A stretch of DNA of 64,000 nt from Gordionus sp. m RMFG-2023 (lineage: Eukaryota; Nematomorpha; Gordioida; Chordodea; Parachordodidae): positions 49,081,366-49,145,365 of the forward strand of contig NC_088777.1 in the NCBI RefSeq assembly GCF_954871325.1. Reading direction: 5' to 3'. Within the stretch, counting starts at the first letter, position 1; each line of letters begins with the position of its first letter. The notes under the pieces were generated by a model, which saw nothing but the letters and a program-made list of their open reading frames with translations, did no database searches and was not told the DNA's origin. The position numbers were made by a program, and so were the translations under genes. Below, one piece after another: positions 12,811-23,595 of this stretch.

Positions 12811-14782
12811 TGTCGTATTGGGGAATCATGTGGATTCGAATCGTGGGATTCAAGATCTGAATCCCCACGTTTTATTCGGGATCTTTTTTTTAAAATATTT
12901 TTAAAAAAAATATTTAAAAAATATTCCGAATCCCCATGCTCTTTTTTGCGGCTGGCACCATATAATTAAAAAACCAAAATAAGGGATTTAATAAGAGAAT
13001 TTTTAAAAAAAGTAAATAGTATAAAATTAAGAAATATAATGAATGAAAAGGGATGAGGTTAAGGCTTTTTTGTTTTAAAAAATATATTTACAAAAAATCC
13101 GAATTATTGCAACATTTAAGCAGGGACCCGAACCGTTATTTATAACGGTTCAGTTTGGTTACGGTTCAGTATATAAAAAATTATAATAGTTACGTTTTGG
13201 TTACGGTGCTTGAGAAGGAATTTATATAAAGGTTCCGTTCGGTTCAGCTAATTATAAAGGTTCATTACGGTTAGAAATTTTTTTTATTGAAGCAACACCA
13301 TCTTTTAATTTATTTTTATTATAAGCATTTATGAATTATATATAAAAAAAATATATAAGATTCAAAATAACTCATTTTTAAATATTTATTTGAACATATA
13401 AGCTATATATTTTCAAGTATAAATAGATTCCTTTTTGTTCGTAGTGACGATAACACAAAAAGCCCTTTCTACAGAAATTTGTGTTGCTGGAACCTCCTGG
13501 TTCAGATATTTATAACAAAAATAAATTTTTTTTAAAAAAATATTTAAGGGGATTCGGAATCTTTTTTAAAAAAAAACAATTAAATTATATTTTCACCAGA
13601 AAATTTTATTTTTTAGAGATAATTAATATTGTATTACTTTTATGCTTTAAATCATTAAATACTCGAAGGCAATATTTTGTTTCACGCCCGAAAATTCACG
13701 GTGTTTTTAAATATTTCAAAACTTTAATGCTATAATTTTTTCACTTTATTGAATTTATTTTATTTATTTCTTTAATTCCATAATCCATAATAACAAAAAA
13801 TAAATACATATTATAAATCCAAATTTTTACTTAGAAAAAGAAGAATGTCTATTTTTTTTATTTCAATTGTGTACGCCTTTCCTCTAATAGGCGATTGGCT
13901 ACAGAAAAATAGCCTTTCACTAGAAACAGAATTTGCCTGGGCTGACAAAATTTTACTCTCTAATTTTCTCAAAAAAGGAAATAAATTTTCCTGCTTCCAA
14001 AACTTCTAAATATTGCCATTGTTATTTGTTTTAATTTTTAAAATTTTATTTTAAAAATATGATAAAACACTAAAATATTAAAACTATATAAAAATATGTA
14101 AAAAAAAAATATAAAAACTAAATAAAAATATATATTGGTCCTTAGCTTTTTTTAAAAAAAAACATTTTGATAATCTCAACTTAAAATTTGTTCGTTGTTA
14201 TAAATAATTAAGTTTTAACAATCTCTAAATGAGTCTGACCTTATTTGTCTCAACCTAAAGATACATAGTATTTTTCCTTATTCATATTTGATATTTTAGA
14301 ACGGCTAACTCAATATTACATCCAGAAAAATAAACCATTATAATTTTTTATATACTGAACCGTTATAAATGTTTGGATCCCTGCTTAAATGTTCAATGAA
14401 ATGCCATATTGCATTGAATAATTGTTGCAATAATTCGGATTTTTTATAATATATTTTTTAATATTTTCTAAAACAAAAATGTCTTAATCTCATCCCTTTT
14501 CATTCATTATATGCCTTAATTTTATACTATTTACTTTTTTTTAAATTCCCTTTTTAAATCCCTTATTTTGGCCTTTTAATTATGTGGTGCCAGCCGTAAA
14601 AAAGAGAAGAAAAAGTAATTATATTATTTTATTTTTTATTCATGGGGATTCGGAATATTTTTTAAATATTTTAATAAAAATATTTAAACAAAAAGATCCC
14701 GAATAAAACGTGGGGATTCAAGATCTTGAATCCCAACGTTGGGATTCCGAATCTCACATGATTCCATATCCCAAATACGACA
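12811..14782. mobile_element. Palindromic element nested in the transposase intron
   Basis: Left end TGTCGTATTGGGGAATCATG and right end CATATCCCAAATACGACA are inverted, and the match continues for roughly 300 bp, including GGATTCAAGATCT..CCCCACGTTTTATTCGGGATC and ATTCCGAATCCCCATG. Flanks are low-complexity TTTATTTAATAATATATA on both sides, so the target duplication is ambiguous. No coding frame was recognised in the arms. This insertion explains most of the 3.46-kb transposase intron. Confidence 0.7.
13121..14383. repeat. Inner inverted-repeat segment with CAGGGACCC ends
   Basis: Starts CAGGGACCCGAACCGTTAT and ends ATAAATGTTTGGATCCCTG. Flanks CATTTAAG and CTTAAATG are inverse, not direct, so this is either the centre of the surrounding palindrome or an insertion at its axis. 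GGTTACGGTTC-type words are shared with 51.7-52.2 kb. The frame at 13481-13735 resembles nothing known. Confidence 0.45.
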
Positions 14783-16359
14783 TATATAATATATATAATT
14801 TATTTAATAATATATATAATTTATTTTAGCCAATTTGCGCAAACATCTTCTAACCAAACATCCTGAAGTAATCAATGATTCGCCACCTTTGCCTGATTCT
14901 ATTATAGGGGCAAGAAAACTTACAACAGACGATAATTTTCATTTAAATAAATTAATACTCAAATATATCATCAATGAAAATATTTCATTTAGAACGTATG
15001 ATAGTAAAAATTTTAAAGACATCTTTACATATTTAAACAAAACCTCCAAAGTTTGGTGCAGGCAAACTGCTATGAAATATTTAAACAATATATATAACGA
15101 GGCTAAAACAAATATTATGAATTCCTTCCATAATTATAAAAATAAGATGGCAATAACAACAGACATATGGACCAGCAATAATTTAATAAGTTATTGCGCC
15201 ATAACGGTCCATTATATAAATGATAAATGGAATATAACTAATGCCTTATTATCAATTACGGAATTTGCCCACCCTCACACGGGTGAAGATATTAAAGAAT
15301 TATTATTATCAATAATGACAGAGTACAAAATAATAGATAAAATATCATCCATTACCCATGATAATGGATCGAACATGCTTTCGGCGGGAAAGCTCATAAT
15401 TCCTTTAATTCGTGAGACATATAACCAAAATTTTAACACAATTAGATGTCTTGCCCACATTATTAATTTGATTGTACAAGAAGGACTGCCAACAATCTCA
15501 ACAGATTTAGAAAAAGTTGAGATGTTGGTGAAAAAAATTCATAAAAGTCCTTCCTTGATGCAGGATTTTGTTGATATTTGTAATTGCAAATTCCATTAGA
15601 TGTGTCAACTAGGTGGAATTCAAAGTATCTCATGCTTAGTAAAATTAATAAGGTATTAATATTAATATTTAATTTTTTTACTGTTTGATTTATAGAATTT
15701 AGAAACTATTGTTAAAATGGGGAAAAGATGTATCAATGAAAATTTTTACATTAATACAGATGAGAGTAGAATGTTAAAAGATATAGAGGATTTTTTATAT
15801 CCTTTTTATAAAATAACGTGCGAGATAAGTACGAATACATCTACAATAGGGATGTATGCACTATATTTAGATACGATTCAAATATTACTGGTAACAAGTA
15901 TTGAAACCAGTAATAATAATGTTATAGTAGAATCGTCTAGATCTATGTTGGCTAAATGCCAAAAATATATCAATATTATGGACAATTTCGAAATATATGT
16001 GTGTAGTTTTCTTGATCCACGTATCAAGAAAACATTCATACCTTATGGATGAACAAAGAATGTTATTATGAAAAATTGATTGCTTTATATGGTAAATACC
16101 GGTGTAATATATCGCCAGAAATATCAGAAAAAGACGATAATTGTGAAATGATGTCAATAACTATCTTAAATAGTCTGAGAAGGTATATATTTAATATTCT
16201 ATAACTATTTTAAATTTTCTCAAAGTTGATATATTTAATTTTAATAATTTATTTTATATTTTTAGGAAAGCCTCGTTAGTTCCAATGGTGAACGAGTATC
16301 GCCGAATACCTAGCTGATCCAGTAGTCTCAGCAACGACTACAGTGTTGGATTGGTGGAG

Positions 16360-17530
16360 CTGTAATTCTGAGCGTTTTCCGTACCTTTGCATGATGGCTA
16401 AAGATTTTTTGTCGCAGCAAAGTACATCCGTTGAGAGCGAGCGTGTCTTCTCAAGAGGGGTGGACACCTTAACAAAGAAAAGAAATCGCATGGCCTCCGA
16501 AACACTTAAACAGTGTTTATGTTTAAATTCATGGGATATCAATATCATGAATAATAAATTTTATACATAATTTTTATATCTATATATATTGTTAAATTAA
16601 ATTTTTTGTACATTAATAAATATATATAATTTAAATAAAAATATTTAAACTATAAATGTATCAAATATTTAAGATGTTTTGAGCTTACTATTCTTGTTTC
16701 AGGCTGTTGTTTTTTATGAATACTGTAGAATATTAGTGTTTTAATATTATTTGACTTTAAATTGATAACTAAAATAGTTTTTGATATTAAGATTTAGAAT
16801 TTTGAACACTTGAGAAAAATTACACATTAAAATTGATACTGGGATTAACTTTGAACCATGTTATAAAGCGCTATACTTTTTTTCAGGCGTTAATTATTCA
16901 CTATTTTATTAAGAAGAATATTATGAGAGCAATTTTTCTCATAGATTATATAAAGGTATAGATATCTATTATCGTAATTTCAGGATTAGTCAATATTTTT
17001 CTTGCTAAATAGGCTTAAAACGAGAGATTTTAAATATTAAATGCATATAAAAATTATTAAGATATATTTATAATTAATTCTAAAATCTTAATCCTTTAAA
17101 TTAATATTTAGAAATTTACACAATCTAGTTTCCAATATAATTTAAAATGTCATCGATAGAGATTGATATAAAAGATATTGGTGCAGATAATTTATACAAA
17201 GTTATTTCTCTGTACAATGATATGTAATTTCCTTCATGAGATATCGCATAAAATTTATTCTCGAAAAAAAAACAAGGTATAAATATCATTGTAAGATGTG
17301 CCAAGTAAATTTTATCCTAACTAGAAACTTCAAAGAGGAAATATTTTAATATCCTTAAACTTAAAAATATAATATGAATAAAACATAGATGAGTTTATGT
17401 GATAGTTGATTTTCTGACCCAGTCTATGACAATAACATATTTAAGAATTTTTTTATAAATTAAAATTACAAGAAATATATTAGCATCTCATTTTATCACT
17501 CAAAAATTATTATGTACCTTACTACTCGTA
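16360..17530. repeat. Inner right arm, mirror of 9476-10558
   Basis: Begins within the transposase coding region (CTGTAATTCTGAGCGTTTTCC) and continues through the stop codon into non-coding DNA that is the inverse of the inner left arm. It carries an insertion of about 100 bp near 17330-17440 that is absent from the left arm. Confidence 0.85.
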
Positions 17531-19745
17531 TATATAATAACATTTTTTGTCCCTTATCTATGATACATCCTCACTGATATTTTAATTTAACATGTTTAGG
17601 ATATATATCTTTAGCTATTTTCTTTAAAAAATGTTAAAAATAGCGATTATGAAAATTGTCACCTATCTATGATACATCCTAACTTAATTTTTAATTTAAC
17701 ATGTTTAGAATATATATTTTTAGCTATTTTCTTTAAAAAATGTTAAAAATAGCGATTATGAAAATTGTCACCTATCTATGATACATCCTCTTAAATTTTT
17801 AATTTAACATGTTTAGAATATATATTTTTAGCTATTTCCTTTAAAAAAATTTGAAAAAGTTCAAAAATAGCGATTATGACAATTGTCACCTATATGATAC
17901 ATCCTCACTGAATTTTTAATTTAACATGTTTAGAATATATATTTTTAGCTATTTCCTTTAAAAAAATTTGAAAAAATTCAAAAATAGCGATTATGACAAT
18001 TGTCACCTATCTATGATACATCATCACTGAATTTTTAATTTAATATGTTTAGAATATATATTTTTAGCTATTTACTTTAAAAAATTGAAAAAAGTTCAAA
18101 AATAACGATTATGACAATTGTCACCTATCTATGATACATCCTCACTGAATTTTTATTTTACATGTTTAGAATATATAATTTTAGCTATTTCCTTTAAAAA
18201 AATTTGAAAAAGTTCAAAAATAGCGATTATGACAATTGTCACCTATCTATGATACATCATCACTGAATTTTTAATTTAACATGTTTAGTATATATATTTT
18301 CAGATATTTCCTTTAAAAAAAATTAAAAAAGTTCAAAAATAGCGATTATGACAATTGTCACCTATCTATGATATATCTTCACTGAATTTTTAATTTAACA
18401 TGTTTAGAATATATATTTTTAGATATTTCCTTTAAAAAAATTTGAAAAAGTTCAAAAATAGCGATTATGACAATTGTCACCTATATATGATACATCCTCA
18501 CTGAATTTTTAATTTAACATGTTTAGAATATATATTTTTAGCTATTTCCTTTAAAAATATTTGAAAAAATTCAAAAATAGCGATTATGACAATTGTCACC
18601 TATCTATGATACATCATCACTGAATTTTTAATTTAACATGTTTAAAATATATAATTTTAGCTATTTCCTTTAAAAAAATTTGAAAAAGTTCAAAAATAGC
18701 GATTATGACAATTGTCACCTATCTATGATACATCATCACTGAATTTTTAATTTAACATGTTTAGAATATATATTTTTAGATATTTCCTTTAAAAAAATTT
18801 GAAAAATTTCAAAAATAGCGATTATGACAATTGTCACCTATCTATGATACATCATCACTGAATTTTTAATTTAACATGTTTAAAATATATAATTTTAGCT
18901 ATTTCCTTTAAAAAAATTTGAAAAGTTCAAAAATAGCGATTATGACAATTGTCACCTATCTATGATACATCATCACTGAATTTTTAATTTAACATGTTTA
19001 GAATATATATTTTTAGATATTTCCTTTAAAAAAATTTGAAAAAGTTCAAAAATAGCGATTATGACAATTGTCACCTATATATGATACATCCTCACTGAAT
19101 TTTTAATTTAACATGTTTAGAATATATATTTTTAGCTATTTCCTTTAAAAAATTTTGAAAAAGTTCAAAAATAGCGATTATGACAATTGTCACCTATATA
19201 TGATACATCCTCACTGAATTTTTAATTTAACATGTTTAGAATATATATTTTTAGCTATTTCCTTTAAAAAAATTGAAAAAAGTTCAAAAATAACGATTAT
19301 GACAATTGTCTATGATACATCCTCACTGAATTTTTAATTCAACATGTTTAGAATATATATTTTTAGCTATTTCCTTTAAAAAAATTTGAAAAAGTTCAAA
19401 AATAGCGATATGACAATTGTCACCTATCTATGATACATCCTCACAAATTTTAAATTTAACATGTTTAGAATATATATTTTTAGCTATTTGCTTTAAAAAT
19501 TTGAAAAAAGTTCAAAAATAACGATTATGACAATTGTCACCTATCTATGATACATCCTCACTGAATTTTTAATTCAACATGTTTAGAATATATATTTTTA
19601 GCAATTTGCTTTAAAAAAACTCAAAAAAGTTCAAAAATGGCGATTATGACAATTGTCACTTATCTATGGTACATCTTCACTGAAATTTTGATTTAACATG
19701 TCTACAATATATATTTTCATCTATTTCATTTAAAAAAGTTCAAAA
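17531..19745. repeat. 119-bp satellite array, right arm (about 18 units, inverted)
   Basis: Same unit as the left array in the opposite orientation, with GACAATTGTC in nearly every unit. The innermost two or three units lack part of the block between AAAAATAGC and CCTTTAAAA, and several units carry indels, so the two arrays have diverged since the palindrome formed or drifted by unequal exchange. Confidence 0.92.
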
Positions 19746-19899
19746 ATAAGCATCATAACAAATGGCTCTTTTCTATGGTGCATCTTCACTTAAAAATTTT
19801 AAAAAATAACTATGATGAATAGTTAATCCAGAGCATTATAATTTAAAGAAGCTTTAAGTAACTTTCCCGCCTATAATATTAATATATACTAAATGTTAT

Positions 19900-20515
19900 T
19901 TGACTTTTGGTCAAAAAAAATGATCTAGATATTGGGTTAAGGGTGAAAAAAAGCAACCCTAACTTTAAGTCGTCTTTAAAAAGAAAGATTCATATTTTGA
20001 GTCGGATTGAATAAAACGACCCGATGTTTGAGTCTGAGTCAGATAAACGACCCAAACTTTGAGTTATAGTCGAAAAATACGACCCAAACTTCAAGTTTGA
20101 GTCGAAAAATACGACCCAAACTTCAAGTTTTAGTCGAAAAATACGACCCAAACTTCAAGTTTTAGTCGAAAAATACGACCCAAACTTCAAGTTTTAGTCG
20201 AAAAATACACCCAAACTTCAAGTTTTAGTCGAAAAATACGACCCAAACTTCAAGTTTGAGTCGAAAAATACGACCCAAATTTCAAGTTTGAGTCGAAAAA
20301 TACAACCCAAATTTTGAGTCGGAGTCGTAAAAAACGACCCATATTTTGGGTCGAGGTCGTTTTTTTCGGCTTGGACTTGGGTCGGAGTCGAAAAAAACGA
20401 CCCATATTTTGGGTCGAAGTCATTTTTTTCGGCTTGAACTCGGGTCGAAGTCGTAAAAAACGACCAAAACTTTGAGTTAGAGTCGAAAAAAACGACCCAA
20501 AATTTGGGTGAGCTG
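19900..20515. repeat. 32-bp CpG-rich minisatellite, right arm (inverted)
   Basis: Inverse of the left minisatellite, with units such as GACCCAAACTTCAAGTTTGA alternating with GTCGAAAAATAC. It has more units than the left copy. The minus-strand frame at 20250-20660 is a by-product of the repeat period. Confidence 0.85.
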
Positions 20516-20561
20516 CGTTCGAGCCGACTCGGCTAAGCCGATTAACAACACTACTTGTGCC

Positions 20562-20662
20562 ACCTATGAGTAAGATATCCTGGCTTGAGAAATATTTTTT
20601 TGGATAAAATATCGAGTTAGCCGTTTTTAAAAATCGGCTAAAATGGAACCTTAATAACACTA
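20562..20662. mobile_element. MITE family A, right half, interrupted by the 13.7-kb hAT
   Basis: Continues the interrupted MITE. ACCTATGAG joins the left half across one copy of CTTGTGCC, matching GTACCATCTATGAG in the intact copy at 58.7 kb. It ends with GAGTTAGCCGTTTTTAAAAATCGGCT and TTAATAACACTA. Confidence 0.8.
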
Positions 20663-20719
20663 AAAGAAGGTTCTGGATTATATTAATGTATAGAAAGTTG
20701 ATAATTTTTTTCAGTAAAG

Positions 20720-21301
20720 TTAAGTCTCAATAGAGTAGCCATTTCCTATATAATATCCAAGTAAACATTTAGACATGTTGATCATTGAATAAAAAATATG
20801 TAAGATATATTTTGCAACCTTATAATAGGATTTGATACATGTTCCCATTGAATTCGCATCCTTAGGATCCTTTAAATCACACATCAATCCTTTATCACAT
20901 TTACCAAGGTAATTATAAATCCCTCCACATACTTCCCCTTTTACCTAAGTTTATATTATATATAAGTAATATATTTAAAAAAAAAATTAATAATTTAAAT
21001 TGAATAGAATATAGTCATTGTAAAACTAATTATAAAAGGAGTTAAAAAATTGACTTATTTCATTTACATAAAAGAAAAATCCACCTTCTTTTAAAATTCT
21101 TTTCTTACATACTTCCTACTTTTTTCCATTTCTTTTCTATAAATTTCCTTCTTCTTGCCAATAAATTATAACTTTCTTACTTTTGCGCAAATCTTGCAGC
21201 AATCGCAGACATCCTTAACGAGACCTCCTGTACAATTAGAGGGAGGATCGACACATTTAGTAAAGAGTGTCTTACATGGACGACACGATAATGCATCCAC
21301 T
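20720..21301 (-). CDS. Single IGF-binding-domain protein (partial, two exons)
   Basis: Secreted proteins with one N-terminal IGFBP domain occur in many invertebrates and are linked to insulin-like signalling or immunity. Exon A (21301-21181) reads VDALSCRPCKTLFTKCVDPP then SNCTGGLVKDVCDCCKICAK. Exon B (from 20944) reads VKGEVCGGIYNYLGKCDKGL then MCDLKDPKDANSMGTCI. Together they give the IGFBP cysteine pattern, including CxCCxxC and CGG...GkC..GL.C....G.C. The 236-nt intron has GTAAG and TTAG borders and phase 0. Exon B stays open to a TAA at 20720-20722, adding about 30 weakly conserved residues; alternatively it splices after KSYYK (AAG|GTTGCA). Exon A begins after a TTTTTTAG acceptor, so a signal-peptide exon should lie above 21302. 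I could not find it. Confidence 0.8.
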
Positions 21302-21365
21302 CTAAAAAAAATATATAATCATACTTTTATTTTTAATTTTCGTAACATTTATTTAAACATCTTTT

Positions 21366-21760
21366 CTAAATTATATATGTTAGCATCAATAGGTTTTTTT
21401 CCGGCACATTGTGTTATTTTTTCAACTTTAAATCATTTTTTGAACGTGTTTTTTAAATTTAAGAATCGGATATTACCGATGTTTAGAATATCTATCTTAT
21501 GAATTGTGGATAATTTTGCCATTAATCTTTGATGCATTTATAATTTATATAAAAAAAATCTATGAAAAAACTAATATAAATTATATCAAGTAAAGTTTAA
21601 CGCAAAATTGTTTGATATTTAATAGGGTGGGTATAGCAAACATGATAGAATTCATTTCCGGTAAAATCAAATTTTTAAATTTAAAAAAACCGCGCTCATA
21701 AATTGATTAAAAGTTGCAAAAGTAAAAAAAAAACACATTGACGCGAAGTAAGTATATATT
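21366..21760. mobile_element. Palindromic repeat family B, copy 1
   Basis: The left half (ATATGTTAGCATCAATAGG...TGTTTAGAATATCTATCTTATGAAT) and right half (ending CACATTGACGCG) are inverted to each other and match the element at 41.2-42.0 kb. No coding capacity. The frame at 21155-21502 crosses from this repeat into the antisense of the IGFBP exon and is not a gene. Confidence 0.6.
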
Positions 21761-23595
21761 AAAAACATTTTAAAATTAAAATATGCTGAAAATAAATGAA
21801 AGGAATTTTTAAGCAACGAAATCCTCTAAAAATTTATAAATAAATATGGATTATAAAATAAATGCGCTTTTTCCTTTTATTTTTTTTTAACCCTTACACA
21901 GTTCTATCCAAAATAGATTAGATCTAACAGAAAGTTTACTAAAAAAAACGGCTTTGCATGTAGCTTTAAATAAAAGGTAATAATTTATACTTGATTTTTA
22001 AAAAAATACAGAATATGAATATATAGAATAGATCCTTACTTAAAAACATTATTTTTTTGAAGAAAAATAAAATATGTCTAATAATTTATAGCTTTTCGCT
22101 TTAAATAAATGGATGATGCGTTGAATGACTCGTGTAATATGTATGTTATATGTCGCTAGATTTTTCATCTATTGAAATGATTGGAAAGATTATTGATACG
22201 TGTTAATACTATTTTTCGTTTAAATTATATAATTTTTATATTGATACCTTTTGTATTTTAGTATAAATTTAACACATATTTTTAAAATTTATTATATAAG
22301 TTATTATCCTATATCAGTCATATTAAAATAAAAAGATTTTTTTAGGTACCCTTAATTACAACCTACATACTTTTTTTTATCATTCATCATGTCTCCCATT
22401 GTACGTTTCGTAAGTCTACGACAATCTCATCCCAACTTTTTTTATTTGGGCTTCCATTCTTTCAAATTATAATCTCCCTATTTCTTTTCAAATTTATTAT
22501 ATCTCCCTTCTAACTCCATGACCAAACTAACAACATATTTTCCCACGTCTTGGCCTGAATTTGAGTTATTATCAAAATCAATGATTCCCTAATGACAACA
22601 TTTCTCACAATCCTATTCATAGATTTATCCAGCAACGGTAATCACGATTGCGACATACAATAATAGGTTAGTGATAAGTGCATAGCCGCCTTACTACCAT
22701 GAATAATAAGTGAGATCTTAGTTTTATGATATCAAAGAAGAGAATGGACAATAATCATCATAATTTAATAACTTTATTCATTTTATTTGCTAAAAATATT
22801 AAATTTGAAAAACTTACATTCGATATCAATATCATTATCAATCTTATCATTTGGTTTATTAGGTAATATGCTCTTTTTACCAATAAATTCCTGGCTATGA
22901 TTTGATTTATAAATATTATTTTTTTGTTTAATTTATTTTTTCTACCCTCTCAAACCGACTATAAATATAACATTATGTATTAATCTTGAGGATCAGTCAA
23001 CATTTTTTACAGTCTGTGAGGAGTCGATTGTTTCAATATTTGCATTTGTTGTGAAAGTATCTGTCATTGATTTTAATTTCCCTCTTGATGCATGGGTTCA
23101 GTCTTAGTTTTTTATATGAGGATGTACTTGTAAAGGTCAAATCCATTATAGTAACTAGTGCTTCGAAGCAAAGTCTTCTTATGAGAGGACTTTACAAACT
23201 ATTACATCAATAAGTTTTTTAACCTTATATTAGGATAAAAATTTAAAATAAGAAATGAATTGCAAACATATGATATATTGAGAATCTGAGAATCGCGTCA
23301 GTAAGTATCATGTGTAAATTAAAAAAAAATAGGGTATCATAGTTCAAGATTTTTTAAGCCTGGGCTAAACAGAAATAAGTTTCAAAAATAGAACTAACCG
23401 GAGACAGCTCTATACTGATTAAAAAATAACATATATAAAAACCAATTAAATTTATAAACCATATTTTAATAAAACAAATGTAGCCGAAAAAATTAAATTT
23501 ATAATAAGAAAAAGCGAAACCCCAGCAATTTAGGTTGATTGTAAAATTTTAAAAGATTCCCAATCCCCATTGATTTGAGAATTATTTATTACCAA
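21761..23595. other. Intergenic DNA with a possible LINE relic, otherwise no gene seen
   Basis: AT-rich sequence. A stretch at 22385-22665 may be a decayed LINE 3' end (listed separately). A short palindrome lies near 23156-23200. The CT-rich stretch 22980-23110 gave no convincing exon on either strand. Confidence 0.4.
22385..22665 (-). pseudogene. Possible decayed LINE 3' end
   Basis: On the minus strand the peptide SWDEIVVDLRNVQWET followed by two stops resembles the short tail found downstream of reverse transcriptase in several LINE clades. LLVWSWS a little upstream resembles the common LRWFGHV motif. Several stops interrupt the stretch and no reverse-transcriptase core was found, so this is a 5'-truncated, mutated fragment if the call is right. 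Confidence 0.3.

Larger units (their letters stand above)
11067..16570 (+). pseudogene. BED-finger hAT transposase, disrupted, of the 13.7-kb element
   Basis: Would bind the element's ends and catalyse cut-and-paste transposition. Exon 1 (11067-11126) starts MSQSSSSTPSRSTQDDRENQ. Exon 2 (11211-11367) carries CNHCEKIYRS. After a 3.46-kb intron, exon 3 from 14830 supplies NLRKHLLTKH, completing a C-x2-C...H-x4-H BED finger across the splice. Exon 3 holds the core region with TTDIWTSNNLISYCAITVHY and CLAHIINLIVQEG. Later pieces follow at about 15694-16050 and 16260-16570, with the C-terminal motif SVESERVFSRG and then KRNRMASETLKQ. About three frame disruptions occur: near 15590, where LDVSTRWNSKYLML resumes in another frame; near 16050; and near 16310. 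Without these it would be of normal hAT length, so this is a recently inactivated copy. Confidence 0.85.
6842..20553 (+). mobile_element. 13.7-kb palindromic hAT transposon with satellite arms
   Basis: Ends are TAGTGTTGTTAA and TTAACAACACTA, flanked by the perfect 8-bp duplication CTTGTGCC (6834-6841 and 20554-20561), so both borders are fixed. Left arm 6842-10558 and right arm 16360-20553 are inverted copies. From the outside in, each has a CpG-rich 32-bp minisatellite, a 119-bp satellite array, about 1.1 kb of non-tandem DNA, and the 3' end of a transposase gene. The centre carries a BED-finger hAT transposase reading rightward, with a 3.5-kb intron full of further repeats. hAT elements are usually a few kb with short terminal repeats, so the size and arm structure are unusual. 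The transposase has about three frame disruptions, so this copy looks inactive. Confidence 0.9.

Noticed and set aside
13113-14391. CATTTAAG/CTTAAATG as a target duplication of the CAGGGACCC segment
   Set aside because: The two flanks are inverse, not direct repeats, so they belong to the surrounding palindrome.
16276-16548. 90-codon minus-strand frame
   Set aside because: Antisense of the transposase C-terminus.
20250-20660. 136-codon minus-strand frame at the right end of the giant element
   Set aside because: Runs through the inverted minisatellite and the MITE; a by-product of the repeat, not a gene.
21155-21502. 115-codon plus-strand frame
   Set aside because: Covers the antisense of the IGFBP exon and part of repeat B; the minus-strand exon has conserved cysteines and splice sites.
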